A stretch of DNA of 64,000 nucleotides from SB11 sp037968475. Lineage in GTDB: Bacteria > Bacteroidota > Bacteroidia > UBA8524. Both the position numbers and the translations under genes were made by a program. Shown in pieces: positions 27,302 through 36,911 of the stretch; within the stretch, counting starts at the first letter, position 1; every line of letters starts with the position of its first letter. The notes beneath the pieces are model-generated. The model was not told the origin of the DNA. It made no database searches and was given only the letters and a program-made list of their open reading frames with translations. The stretch is taken from assembly GCA_037968475.1 (NCBI GenBank), contig JBBKVO010000004.1, positions 128,270-192,269 of the forward strand, read 5' to 3'.

Positions 27302-27449
27302 GATAGGGATGAATCCCTATCTAGTTTTGGTTTCAACCCGATGTATTTTGCAGTAGGATTAAAATCCTACTCTATAAAAATTACAGTCAGAAGGACGACT
27401 TAAGTCGTCCTTCTGACTGTAATTGCAAAAGCGATAGGTTTCAACCCAT
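27302..27449. repeat. Palindromic element B with 46-bp perfect palindrome
   Basis: In order: GATAGGGAT/ATCCCTATC (27302-27321), GTAGGATT/AATCCTAC (27353-27370), a perfect 46-bp palindrome at 27379-27424 (arm begins AATTACAGTCAGAAGGACG, centre ACTTAAGT), and GATAGGTT/AACCCATC (27432-27449, one mismatch). The order short palindrome, long palindrome, third palindrome recurs at 38001-38101. It lies between the export operon and the permease gene, in a 514-base gap otherwise occupied only by the broken small ORF. Confidence 0.85.
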
Positions 27450-27489
27450 CTCACTATCGTAAGTATTTTGAATTTCATTACATTGCAGC

Positions 27490-28584
27490 GTGCAACCAAA
27501 AAGCCCTTTTCGTAAAAAGTTTATGCGCAATAAACTGGCAGTGGCCGGAGGTATTTTTATTGCTCTTATGGTAGTATTAGCTTTGTTTGCCTACGTTTTT
27601 ATACCCGATAAAAGCACCAATGCCAATACTATGCAACTATCTCTAGCACTACAAAAACCAGGGTTTAGTATGCAGTTTTTTAAAACACCTACGGGTAACA
27701 CACAAAAAAGCTGGTTTAGCAGAATTTTTAACGGAAAAGAAGAAACCTACCGACTAACGCCTATTGAAAAATACACCATTGTAAACGATACTGTTATTGT
27801 AAACGAGTATTTGGGTATAGCAGGTATGGAAGGCCCTGTGGCAAAGTACAGCTTTAAAGAGTTGAGCATAAAAAATGCCGACGAAGTGAGCGAAGAACTC
27901 ATCACCTCAAAAACATATATACTGGGTACCGACCGTTTTGGCCGCGATATGTTTAGCCGCATGGTGTTGGGTTCGCGTATATCATTGGCAGTGGGTATAA
28001 TATCCGTTGCTATATCGTTGCTTATAGGTATAATATTAGGAGGCTTGGCAGGTTATTACGGCGGCAAGGTTGATGCTGTGGTAATGTGGCTTATCAATGT
28101 AATATGGTCGCTGCCCACCTTGCTAATGGTTATAGCCGTTAGTGTGGCACTGGGCAAAGGCTTTTGGCAAATTTTTATTGCTGTTGGGTTAACCATGTGG
28201 GTAGAAGTGGCACGGGTTGTGCGTGGACAGGTAATAGCACTGCGCGAAAAAGATTTTATAAAAGCTGCGCAAATGCTAGGCTATAAAGATGTTAAAATAA
28301 TTTTCAGGCATATACTACCCAATATTATAGCACCCGTAATAGTAATAGCGGCAGCCAATTTTGCCGCAGCCATATTACTTGAGGCGGGACTTAGCTTTTT
28401 GGGTATTGGCGTGCAGCCACCCATACCCAGTTGGGGCATGATGATAAAAGAGCATTACGGATATATAGTTTTAGATACAGCGTATCTTGCTATAGTGCCA
28501 GGGGTAGCCATAATGCTTTTGGTAATGTCGTTTAACTTTGTGGGTAATGGCTTGCGCGATGCGCTGGATGTACGCATGAAATAA
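27490..28584 (+). CDS. ABC transporter permease, DppC/OppC type
   Basis: A 364-residue inner-membrane protein starting at GTG 27490. The N-terminal helix (LAVAGGIFIALMVVLALFAYVF) is followed by an extracytoplasmic insert of about 110 residues. The DppC/OppC core then begins at LGTDRFGRDMFSRMVLGSRISL (about 153). The EAA loop appears as EKDFIKAAQMLGYKDVKIIFRHILPN, and SFLGIGVQPPIPSWGMM near the end is typical. The family imports peptides or nickel with a second permease, a binding protein and ATPases. None of these are nearby, so partners must be encoded elsewhere. The insert before the core is longer than in most homologues. Confidence 0.9.
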   Translation: MQPKSPFRKKFMRNKLAVAGGIFIALMVVLALFAYVFIPDKSTNANTMQLSLALQKPGFSMQFFKTPTGNTQKSWFSRIFNGKEETYRLTPIEKYTIVNDTVIVNEYLGIAGMEGPVAKYSFKELSIKNADEVSEELITSKTYILGTDRFGRDMFSRMVLGSRISLAVGIISVAISLLIGIILGGLAGYYGGKVDAVVMWLINVIWSLPTLLMVIAVSVALGKGFWQIFIAVGLTMWVEVARVVRGQVIALREKDFIKAAQMLGYKDVKIIFRHILPNIIAPVIVIAAANFAAAILLEAGLSFLGIGVQPPIPSWGMMIKEHYGYIVLDTAYLAIVPGVAIMLLVMSFNFVGNGLRDALDVRMK

Positions 28585-28613
28585 AAATTTAAGAAAAGAA
28601 GGAAAAAGGCTTA

Positions 28614-31600
28614 ATGTCTAAATTTCGATTAATAATTACTAACCGTTGGGTATTGTTGGGCATAGCCATATTGCTACTGTCGGTGGGCTACTATATAGAT
28701 AAAAGCCAAGATGCACGCAAAAGCGATTACGGCCAAATAACCCGTACCCTACAAGATCATCTTAATGCCAAAGAAAAAACCATTGAAAAACTATTGGCTA
28801 ATGATAGTTTGCTATACAGCTTTGTGGGCAATGGCTTTAACCTTGAAAATAAAAGCACACTAGAGCGCAAAGGCTTAATACTATTGGCGTTTGAAGATTC
28901 GTCTCTAGTTTTTTGGTCGTCAAACCTTGTAGAGCCGCACGAAGTAGCCAAACAAACAACTACCGAGATTGATGTGCTAAAAGCACAAAATGGCTGGTAT
29001 TTATTTAAAAAGAAAAAAGAAGGCAAATACACCTTTGTGGTGCTATACAATTTTTACAGGCACTATCAATACAGCAACCGCTACCTGCAAAACACCTTTG
29101 CCAACGATGTAGATATAGAAAACACTGCCGAAATAAGCAAAGAACCTCTGCAAGATTTTGCCCCTGTGCGCAGCATATTTGGCAAAAAAATGTTCTACTT
29201 GGCTTTGCATCCCTTCAACCCCAACTCGCTAAGTATAACCGTGGTGGTGCTTACCCTTTTGGGCTTGTGGCTATTTTTTATTTTTCTATCCAACCAATAC
29301 GAGTGGTTTTTGCAGCACAATAATTTTTTGCTGGGCACCCTGTTTTTTGCGCTGGTGCTGTTTGGTATAAAACTACTGTTGGTCGATTTGCATTTCCCTT
29401 CCTTTTTGCAAGGCAGTCAATTATTCAACCCCGGTGTGTATGCCTCTACAGGCTTGTTCTCGTCGCTTGGGTCGCTATTAGTCAATGTAGTATTGCTATT
29501 TGTTTTTGTATTTACGCTATACAAACAAGGCCTTGCCGAATTAAGCAAAAACGATAAAGAGGCCGAAAAAATTAAGCAGATAAGCTATTTGTTTATCCCC
29601 GCATTTTTTGTGCTTATAGTGTTTACCGCATTTATTATTAACACCATAAAAAGCCTTATTCTCGATTCTAACATACCTTTCGATATTTCAAATATATTTC
29701 ACTTCACATGGTTTAGTTTAATAGGCTTGCTTATTACAGCCCTGCTGGTATCCATTCACTTTTTTGCCAGCAACTTGGTGTATTTGCTCATGGCTAGGTA
29801 TAAACTAAGCGGGCGCAATTTTTTTCTGTTTGCAATAATAGCAGTGGCAGGCTATGCAGTGTACCAATTGCTTCGCCATGCTGAGTTTAATACCACATTG
29901 CTAATACAAGCACCCGCATACGCCTTTGCCTTGCTTTTGGTATTGCAGTTGGCCAAAGGCCTATCGGCACCGCAAAAAACATTGGCCTTTGTGTTTGTGG
30001 TATCGGTATTTGTGGCTTTACTGTTTTATAGGTTTAATATTGATAAAGAGCACGAAATACGCAAACTGTATAGCATACAACTAAGCGACTCTAAAGATAT
30101 TGAGGCCGAAAATATGTTTGTTGATATAGAGCATCAACTGGCATCAGACCCACGGGTGTTTAATTATTTTGCCAATGCAGTATTTTCAAAACGCGATTTA
30201 GAAAAACACATCAAGCAACTCTATTTTTCAGGCTATTTGGGCAAATACGATGTAGAGATTTTTGATTACGATACACTGGGCAATTTTTATAGAGAGAACA
30301 ACTACTACACTTACGAGTTTGTAGATAACCTGTATAACAACTTTGCACAATCAACCCTTAGCAGCTATTTCTACTACATACTATACCCATCAGTACAATA
30401 TACCTATATAGCCAAATACGATTACTGTACAGGCACACGTACTATGGGTAGCTTGTACATTCTATTAAAACGGAAATTAATACAAGACCAAAGTTTGTTT
30501 TCAGAGCTGCTTTCGCAATCGGGTAGCAATAGCAACTCACCACCCTATAGATACTCGTATGCCTTATACCAAAACGATAAACTGGTAAACAAAGGTGGCA
30601 AGTATAGTTACGCCCTTAATTTTTCAATTGATACAACAGGGGGCAAAGAGTTTGTAAATGCCAACGGGTATAGCCATTTGGTAAAACACGAGCCCAATAA
30701 AATTAGCGTAGTAGTAAGTAAAAAAGAAGACAGCATATTGCAGCCCCTAGCAGTATTTAGCTTTCTGTTTTTAATGCTGCTGCTGTTTATAGCCCTGCTG
30801 TTTGTGTATAACAGCATAGTAGTTACCCTGAGGGCTATGTTGGCTAATTATTCAAACAGATGGAAATCACTATCGCGGTTTTATAAGGTGATGAATAGGT
30901 TAACGCCAATTACCAGACCCAAAGGGGTATTGTTTAGTACTCGTATACAAGTTACCATGTTTGCCCTTGTATCATCCATATTGCTGCTATCGGGCTATAT
31001 TTTCTTGGGGTATATTGATTATAAATATACCGAAAGGCAGGGCGACCGCATGGCGCAAAAAATTAAATCGGTAGCGGGCGCTTTCGAAAATCAAGCACAG
31101 TTCGAAATGCAACTGATGTTGCCCGATGAGCTAACCGCATACCTAAACCAAATAGGTGATTTTTACGAAACCGATATAAACTTTTATAATCCCGATGGCG
31201 AATTAATCACCTCAACCAAAAATAAAATATTTACCAGCGGTTTAGTAGCTCGTCAAATTGATGCAGTAGCCTATCAAAAGCTAAAAGTAGAAAAGAAATC
31301 GTTTTATATCCATGATGAAAAAATTGGCACACTCAACTACGAGTCGGCCTATCTTCCTATATTAGATACGCGGCAAAATGTAGTCGCTTATCTCAATTTA
31401 CCCTTCTTTACTAACGAAGCCGAGTTGAACGAGGAAATATCAGCCTTCTTTGTCAACTTTGTCAACCTATACATTTTGTTCTTTATGGTGGCGGCTGTGT
31501 TTGCTTATTTTATTACCCAAAGGGTAACAGCACCACTCACCATTATACAAAACAAACTATCAAAACTTAGTCTTAGCAGTAAAAATGAGGTGATAGAGTG

Positions 31601-32372
31601 GACGGACGAGGACGAGATTGGTGAGCTGGTGGCGCAATACAATAAAATGATTATTGCCCTTGAAGATAGCGCAGGCAAACTGGCCGAAAGCGAAAGGGAA
31701 GGGGCTTGGCGCGAAATGGCAAGGCAAATTGCCCACGAGATTAAAAACCCGCTAACCCCCATGAAACTGAGCCTGCAACACTTGCAAAGGGCTTGGCTGG
31801 CAAAGGGTGATAATATTGACGATACTTTTAAACGTGTAACAAATGTATTGATAGAGCAGATAGACAGTTTATCAAATCTTGCATCAGAGTTTTCATCGTT
31901 TTCAAAAATGCCCGAACCTGTGGTAGAGCAATTGGAGATGAACGATTTATTGCAGTTGGTGGCTCATTTGTATGAAGATACCGAAAACCTTTTAGTACGT
32001 TTTCATAGAGTTGAAAAAGAAATACGTGTATCGGCCGATAGAGACCAACTTTCGCGGGTGTTTAAAAACATAGTAACCAATGCCATACAAGCCATACCCG
32101 AGGATGAAGAAGGCCGTATAGATATAGCTATGGAGGTTGAAAACGATAAGATTACAGTATCAATAACCGATAACGGAAAAGGTATACCCCAAACCGAAGC
32201 CAATAAAGTATTTATACCCAGTTTTAGTACCAAATCATCGGGTATGGGCTTAGGCTTGGCTATATCTAAAAAAATTATCGAAAGTTTTGGCGGTAAAATC
32301 ACCTTTGAATCAGAAGAAGGCAGAGGCACTGTGTTTTTTATTGTGCTGCCGATTTCCGTCGAAAACTCTTAA
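28614..32372 (+). CDS. Large NtrY-like membrane sensor histidine kinase
   Basis: A 1252-residue protein. One membrane helix at residue 10-30 and an extracytoplasmic segment are followed by seven or eight helices in a row (about 205-480), a second soluble segment, helices near 715 and 790, another extracytoplasmic sensor region and a final helix before a HAMP linker (about 955-1020). The dimer/phosphoacceptor domain has QIAHEIKNPLTPMKLSL with the histidine at 1041, as in NtrY. The ATPase domain shows NIVTNAIQAI, DNGKGIP and GMGLGLAIS. It senses an unknown envelope signal. No response regulator is adjacent. The multi-helix N-terminus is much longer than in a standard NtrY. Confidence 0.92.
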   Translation: MSKFRLIITNRWVLLGIAILLLSVGYYIDKSQDARKSDYGQITRTLQDHLNAKEKTIEKLLANDSLLYSFVGNGFNLENKSTLERKGLILLAFEDSSLVFWSSNLVEPHEVAKQTTTEIDVLKAQNGWYLFKKKKEGKYTFVVLYNFYRHYQYSNRYLQNTFANDVDIENTAEISKEPLQDFAPVRSIFGKKMFYLALHPFNPNSLSITVVVLTLLGLWLFFIFLSNQYEWFLQHNNFLLGTLFFALVLFGIKLLLVDLHFPSFLQGSQLFNPGVYASTGLFSSLGSLLVNVVLLFVFVFTLYKQGLAELSKNDKEAEKIKQISYLFIPAFFVLIVFTAFIINTIKSLILDSNIPFDISNIFHFTWFSLIGLLITALLVSIHFFASNLVYLLMARYKLSGRNFFLFAIIAVAGYAVYQLLRHAEFNTTLLIQAPAYAFALLLVLQLAKGLSAPQKTLAFVFVVSVFVALLFYRFNIDKEHEIRKLYSIQLSDSKDIEAENMFVDIEHQLASDPRVFNYFANAVFSKRDLEKHIKQLYFSGYLGKYDVEIFDYDTLGNFYRENNYYTYEFVDNLYNNFAQSTLSSYFYYILYPSVQYTYIAKYDYCTGTRTMGSLYILLKRKLIQDQSLFSELLSQSGSNSNSPPYRYSYALYQNDKLVNKGGKYSYALNFSIDTTGGKEFVNANGYSHLVKHEPNKISVVVSKKEDSILQPLAVFSFLFLMLLLFIALLFVYNSIVVTLRAMLANYSNRWKSLSRFYKVMNRLTPITRPKGVLFSTRIQVTMFALVSSILLLSGYIFLGYIDYKYTERQGDRMAQKIKSVAGAFENQAQFEMQLMLPDELTAYLNQIGDFYETDINFYNPDGELITSTKNKIFTSGLVARQIDAVAYQKLKVEKKSFYIHDEKIGTLNYESAYLPILDTRQNVVAYLNLPFFTNEAELNEEISAFFVNFVNLYILFFMVAAVFAYFITQRVTAPLTIIQNKLSKLSLSSKNEVIEWTDEDEIGELVAQYNKMIIALEDSAGKLAESEREGAWREMARQIAHEIKNPLTPMKLSLQHLQRAWLAKGDNIDDTFKRVTNVLIEQIDSLSNLASEFSSFSKMPEPVVEQLEMNDLLQLVAHLYEDTENLLVRFHRVEKEIRVSADRDQLSRVFKNIVTNAIQAIPEDEEGRIDIAMEVENDKITVSITDNGKGIPQTEANKVFIPSFSTKSSGMGLGLAISKKIIESFGGKITFESEEGRGTVFFIVLPISVENS

Positions 32373-32412
32373 CACTGTACGCTAAAATTGGGTAAATTTC
32401 GTTGTGAAGCGT

Positions 32413-33609
32413 ATGAATTATCAAAAGACTATTTGGTGTGTACTGGTTTTGCTGGCAATAGGCTCTTGCAAAAAAGATGAAAAAGAAGTGGTACAATACC
32501 CTGCTTATATTACTTTTAGCGAAGAGGGAAAAGATATTTCTATTGAGGGTATGGTGCGTTATCCCTTTTTAAATCAATTATTTGTACTACAAACGGCTGA
32601 GGTATTAACTCAGTTTCAACAAAGAGAAACTAAACACTATGTATTGGATGTTAGTAATGAATCAAAGGATATCCAAAAAGCAAAAAGCACTTTTCACTTT
32701 ACTGCAGGAGCTAACACACATAAAGGATCTATGAAATTGCATAAGAATAATTATCAAATGATTGGCTTTGTAACCGACCATGCAACAGGTAGTACAATAA
32801 ATACAAAGTTGTATAATTTACAAGGTTTTGGACAAATGCAAATTTCAACTATTGTTAATCAGGGATTGGATAACATAGAACCTATACGATTAGTAGATGT
32901 AAATGACGGTTACTTGTTAGTGGGTGCTAAAATAAACGGAAACGACAAAAATGTTGTTGTAGTAAAATTCTCACCAACATTTAGCAAAATATGGGAAAAA
33001 GAATTTGGTGGTGCAGGTAATGATATGGCAATGGATGCCGTTGATTTATGTGATAACAACTACGGTATATTGGCCTATACCTATAGTAAAGGTGCAGGTG
33101 ATAGAGATATTTGGTATTTGAAATTGGATAGGAATGGCTATTTAATTACGGATACTACATTTGGTGGAGCTGGGTATGAAGAGCCACAACGTATGATAAC
33201 ACGAGGAGGGTGTGAACTTTATATTGCTGGCCACTCAACAAGTTTTGGAGCACCCGAGCACGATGCTTATGTATTAAAGATTAATGATAAAGGTGGTAAA
33301 ATTTGGGAAAAGACCTTTGGAACACAATATCATGACGGGTTTAATACAGTGGTTAATATCCCCAATACTAAAACCTTTATAGCAGCAGGGCGCAGTATGC
33401 AAGGGGTGGGGCAACCCGAAGATATATTTTTGGTGTGTTTTGATGAGGATGGAAAAGAACTTTGGCGCAAAAAATACGGCGAGCCTAACTATACCGAATT
33501 ACCGCAAGATATTATTGCCGATGAAGAGTTTTATTATTTAGCCTGCAATAGGATTGATATAGCAGGAAAATCTCACGGTGTATTTATTAAAGACAGATTG
33601 GGAAATTAG
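32413..33609 (+). CDS. Lipoprotein with beta-propeller-like repeats
   Basis: I prefer the ATG at 32413 over the GTG nine bases earlier because it gives a compact lipoprotein signal (MNYQKTIWCVLVLLAIGSC) with the lipobox cysteine at residue 19. The mature protein, 380 residues, contains repeated units of the form D-x-x-G-x-x-x-W-x-K-x-x-G (FSKIWEKEFGG, DRNGYLITDTTFGG, DKGGKIWEKTFG, DEDGKELWRKKYG), a pattern of Bacteroidota propeller-type proteins. It is anchored in a membrane, probably the outer one. Function is unknown. A related lipoprotein follows after 1 base. Confidence 0.8.
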   Translation: MNYQKTIWCVLVLLAIGSCKKDEKEVVQYPAYITFSEEGKDISIEGMVRYPFLNQLFVLQTAEVLTQFQQRETKHYVLDVSNESKDIQKAKSTFHFTAGANTHKGSMKLHKNNYQMIGFVTDHATGSTINTKLYNLQGFGQMQISTIVNQGLDNIEPIRLVDVNDGYLLVGAKINGNDKNVVVVKFSPTFSKIWEKEFGGAGNDMAMDAVDLCDNNYGILAYTYSKGAGDRDIWYLKLDRNGYLITDTTFGGAGYEEPQRMITRGGCELYIAGHSTSFGAPEHDAYVLKINDKGGKIWEKTFGTQYHDGFNTVVNIPNTKTFIAAGRSMQGVGQPEDIFLVCFDEDGKELWRKKYGEPNYTELPQDIIADEEFYYLACNRIDIAGKSHGVFIKDRLGN

Positions 33610-33610
33610 T

Positions 33611-34816
33611 ATGAATAGATATGCATGGGCGGGTTTGTTTTTAGCACTTATTTTCTTTTCAGAATGTAAGAAAAAGGAAAGTGAAACAATAAAATCAACC
33701 ACAGAGGTTATAGAAATTAAATCTTCTTTTATAAAAGGGACAGAAACCAAAATTTCGCACTTTTACAGACTAGATAATACTAAGTTGTGTATAGGTATAA
33801 ATGAAAAAAATATTGATTTTTCACCTTCTTTTTATCTGTTTGGAGTAGCCATTATTGATGTAGCTAAACCAATAAATGAAGCCTATAAATTGCGTACGAT
33901 AATACATAATAGAGATACTACTTCAGAGAAAACAGGAGGTATTCTTACTCAAAAAAATATTTCAGGAAGAGAGGTAGTTATTAGCAATAAGTATTACAAT
34001 GGGTTCACTACTTTTTATTCAAACTTAGTAGGTAGTAATTGGTTTTCGAGTGTTTCTGATATAACCATTTCGGGTAGTTTACAAATTAAAAAAATACTTG
34101 AGCATCAAAATGGATTTATAGTTTTATGCAACAGTACGGATAAATTTAATATTACAAGAGCTGTAGTCTTGAACTTTGACACACAATTGAACTCTACAGA
34201 TTCTAAAAGTTTTAGGTTTGACGATAATACAATAGCCGTAGATGCTGTTGTGCAAGATGATGGAAATATTGCAATAGCAGGATATACAGAAAAAAATAAG
34301 GCAAATCCTAAACAATGTTGGCTGCTTAAGTACAATACACAAATTAATGATACATTTTATACCAAGTGGGTTGGCAATACAAGTGGTTTTAAACCAAGTG
34401 CGATGATTCAAAATAATGTTGGAGAAATTTATATAGCAGGTTCGGCACCTAGCCCTATCACTACTGCCTATAATGGCTATATACTGAGCGTTAATGGTAG
34501 TTTTGATGTATTGTGGCAACAACCTTATACACTCTTGCAAAACGGCAGCTTTGATGCTATTACACTATCACAAGATGAACAAAGAATTATTCTTGCGGGG
34601 CATGGCGCAATTTTACCCAATCAACAAACAGATGTTTTTGTAGTAACAACCGATGTAAAGGGTAAAGTATTTGGACAAGAAAAATTGGGAAGCGATGTCT
34701 TTTCAGAAACACCGTTTGGAATTATTACTGATACAGAATATTACTATATGACTATTAATCGTACCAATAGCAATGGGAAATTATCGGCTGCTTTTGCAAA
34801 AGGAAAATTACCTTAG
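33611..34816 (+). CDS. Second lipoprotein of the pair
   Basis: The start at ATG 33611, 1 base after the preceding stop, gives a lipoprotein signal (MNRYAWAGLFLALIFFSEC, cysteine 19). Upstream codons of the longer frame overlap the previous gene and are not needed. The mature protein shares layout with its neighbour: a charged KKKES linker, a beta-rich N-terminal part and repeats such as DGNIAIAGYTEKNKANPKQCWLLKYN and DEQRIILAGHG. Both end with a similar closing motif (ITDTEYYYMTINR here, IADEEFYYLACNR in the neighbour), so they are diverged duplicates. Function is unknown. The convergent rsmG gene ends 2 bases beyond its stop. Confidence 0.78.
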   Translation: MNRYAWAGLFLALIFFSECKKKESETIKSTTEVIEIKSSFIKGTETKISHFYRLDNTKLCIGINEKNIDFSPSFYLFGVAIIDVAKPINEAYKLRTIIHNRDTTSEKTGGILTQKNISGREVVISNKYYNGFTTFYSNLVGSNWFSSVSDITISGSLQIKKILEHQNGFIVLCNSTDKFNITRAVVLNFDTQLNSTDSKSFRFDDNTIAVDAVVQDDGNIAIAGYTEKNKANPKQCWLLKYNTQINDTFYTKWVGNTSGFKPSAMIQNNVGEIYIAGSAPSPITTAYNGYILSVNGSFDVLWQQPYTLLQNGSFDAITLSQDEQRIILAGHGAILPNQQTDVFVVTTDVKGKVFGQEKLGSDVFSETPFGIITDTEYYYMTINRTNSNGKLSAAFAKGKLP

Positions 34817-34818
34817 GC

Positions 34819-35457
34819 TTACAACCAAACTTGCACTAGGGCTTTGGTTTCAAAAAACTCTTCTTTAAAAAAAGTATTTAGCGGGTGTACCTTTAAGTAG
34901 GCTTTGCGGTAGGTTTTTATAAATTCGTTTAGCTCCTCATCCAGTTCGCCGCCTTTTAGGTACAAAACCCCATTGGGCAGGCTACTTTTATTGCCTTTAT
35001 TTATCTTCCGTTCAATCCAGCCATAAAAAGGAGTAAGGCGGGTAACTGCACGACTAATAACAAAATCAAACTTTCCTTCGATGTCTTCGGCACGTTGGTG
35101 GCGTGCCGTAAGGTTTTCTAGCCCAATAGCAGCGGCTACTTCTTGCACCACTTTTATCTTTTTACCAATAGAATCAACCAATGTAAACTGGCAGTTAGGG
35201 AACAAAATGGCTAAGGGTATACCGGGGAAGCCACCACCCGTGCCTACATCCAACAGTTTAGTGCCATCAGCAAATTGAGCTACTTTGGCAATTCCTAATG
35301 AGTGAAGCACGTGCCTCTCGTACAATTGCTCTATATCTTTACGCGATATTACGTTTATCTTCTCGTTCCACTCGGCATACAAGGGTTGCAATTGTTCAAA
35401 CTGCCCTATTTGCTTTGGGGTGAGGTTGGGGAAATATTGAGTTATAAGTTCTACCAT
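34819..35457 (-). CDS. rsmG: 16S rRNA (guanine-527-N7) methyltransferase RsmG
   Basis: A 212-residue protein with the RsmG pattern: YAEWNEKINVISRKDIEQLYERHVLHSL (28-54), the S-adenosylmethionine-binding loop LLDVGTGGGFPG (68-79), then LVDSIGKKIKVV and VISRAVTRL. It methylates G527 of 16S rRNA. Its length is normal. The glycosyltransferase gene upstream on the same strand ends 4 bases before its start, so both are probably co-transcribed. It converges with the lipoprotein pair with almost no spacer and no visible terminator. Confidence 0.96.
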   Translation of the reverse strand: MVELITQYFPNLTPKQIGQFEQLQPLYAEWNEKINVISRKDIEQLYERHVLHSLGIAKVAQFADGTKLLDVGTGGGFPGIPLAILFPNCQFTLVDSIGKKIKVVQEVAAAIGLENLTARHQRAEDIEGKFDFVISRAVTRLTPFYGWIERKINKGNKSSLPNGVLYLKGGELDEELNEFIKTYRKAYLKVHPLNTFFKEEFFETKALVQVWL

Positions 35458-35461
35458 AGGT

Positions 35462-36580
35462 TTACCACATCCATTTTTTTTGGCGACTAAACAAGGTACG
35501 AATACCCATTAGCAGGTAGTATACAAAGTAAAAAATATCTAAAAGTAAAAGTCCCCATATAAGGTTGTTTTCTTTTAGTCTAGTCATAGCACCATAAAAT
35601 ACTATAAACATAAACAGCCAGCGTACGCCAAATATAATACCTGTTACCTCAGGTTGTTGCCACAATACCAAAAGGGTAATGCCCAGTATAAAAAATAATA
35701 TGTGGCTTATGTTTAGTAACGACAACCAAAATTTGTGTCCCAATTTGTAATAGCGACCAGTATGCAGGTGGCGGCTTTTTTGTTTCATCCATTCGCCCCA
35801 AGTTTCTTTGGGTATAGATGTGGTAAAAGCATCGGGTTGTATGCTAATGGCTGAATTGGTTTTGTTGCCCACCTCATTTACAAACAAATCATCATCGCCC
35901 GATAAGATATGGTTGTGGCTGGCAAATCCTTTTACTTTAAAAAAGGTTTGTTTGCGGTAGCTAAGGTTACGCCCTACACCCATATACGGGCTTCCTGCCA
36001 ATGCAAACGAAAGGTATTGCATAGCAGTATAAAAAGTTTCGTAACGGATAAGGTAGTTTATTAAACCACTTGTTTTTTTGTATGCACCGTAGCCTAAAAC
36101 CAATTCGGTTTTTGGGGTATAGGCCTGTTGCATTTGGGTTATCCAATTTTCGCTGGCGGGCAGGCAATCTGCATCCGTCATTAACAGTGTATCGTATTTA
36201 GCAGCTTTTATACCCAGCGTAAGGGCAAATTTTTTGCCTTTAGGGTAGCGTTCTTGCTCCTCAATAGTTACAATACGTAATTGAGGGTATTGCGCTGCCA
36301 TTTCTTTTAGCAACTCTTCCGATTTATCCCACGAGCAGTTGTTTACCACTACCACCTCGTATTGCGGGTGTTTTTGGTTTAAAAAATGGGGAAGGTGATT
36401 GCTTAGGTTTTCAACCTCATTTTTGGCAACTATTATTACCGAGACAGGCTCAAGCGGCTGCTGTACAGTTTTGGGTTTATACCACGCTAACCTGCTAAAT
36501 ACTCCTAAATAATATAGTATTTGTATAAGGGCAAAAAGGCCAAAGGCAATTTGCAAGCCCTGTAACACACTAGTATCCAT
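35462..36580 (-). CDS. Membrane glycosyltransferase, family 2
   Basis: A 372-residue protein with an N-terminal membrane helix (LQIAFGLFALIQILYYLGVF). The GT-A domain has VSVIIVAKNEVENL (about 47), a TDADC motif (about 136) and SGDDDLFV (about 228). QKSRHLHTG takes the place of the QxxRW motif. Two or three C-terminal helices follow. The order of motifs matches the glycosyltransferase at 18768, and NLSYRK is shared, so they are distant paralogues. The weak QxxRW motif suggests a different acceptor. It likely acts in envelope glycan or glycolipid synthesis and shares a transcript with rsmG. Confidence 0.88.
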   Translation of the reverse strand: MDTSVLQGLQIAFGLFALIQILYYLGVFSRLAWYKPKTVQQPLEPVSVIIVAKNEVENLSNHLPHFLNQKHPQYEVVVVNNCSWDKSEELLKEMAAQYPQLRIVTIEEQERYPKGKKFALTLGIKAAKYDTLLMTDADCLPASENWITQMQQAYTPKTELVLGYGAYKKTSGLINYLIRYETFYTAMQYLSFALAGSPYMGVGRNLSYRKQTFFKVKGFASHNHILSGDDDLFVNEVGNKTNSAISIQPDAFTTSIPKETWGEWMKQKSRHLHTGRYYKLGHKFWLSLLNISHILFFILGITLLVLWQQPEVTGIIFGVRWLFMFIVFYGAMTRLKENNLIWGLLLLDIFYFVYYLLMGIRTLFSRQKKWMW

Positions 36581-36911
36581 TGCTACAAAAATAGCTACAC
36601 GCGGCCTTTAGCCAGTTATATTAATGTCCACAACCTGTGCTATTAAATGTTAATAATTTGTTATACTATTATGTGTCAAAACCCTTGTAATCTATTCTTT
36701 TGCAGCAGACTAGCTTAAAAAATATGTGCCTTTTTTTATAATGTTAACAGGCTTTTTTTCAAGTTGTTATCGACTAAAAGTATATACACATACACTTTTT
36801 ATTAATATTTTTAGTTGCTGTAGTGTTTTTTGTTTGGAAATTTAACACCTAGGCACTATTCTTGTAAATGTTAACGTTTTGTAATACACACAAACCCAGT
36901 TCATTTAACGT
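36581..36911. other. AT-rich divergent intergenic region
   Basis: This 331-base gap separates the divergent glycosyltransferase and RlpA-like genes. It has no ORF worth reporting and no clear palindrome. It must contain promoters for both genes, but I find no site matching TAnnTTTG with a good -33 partner. The motif ATGTTAA recurs several times (36649, 36741 and 36868 approximately). Confidence 0.4.

Noticed and set aside
27490..28584. Complete peptide importer
   Set aside because: Only one permease is present; no second permease, binding protein or ATPase lies nearby, so I call a single permease only.
34124..34540. 138-codon minus-strand ORF in the second lipoprotein
   Set aside because: It is antisense shadow of a supported gene with no signature of its own.
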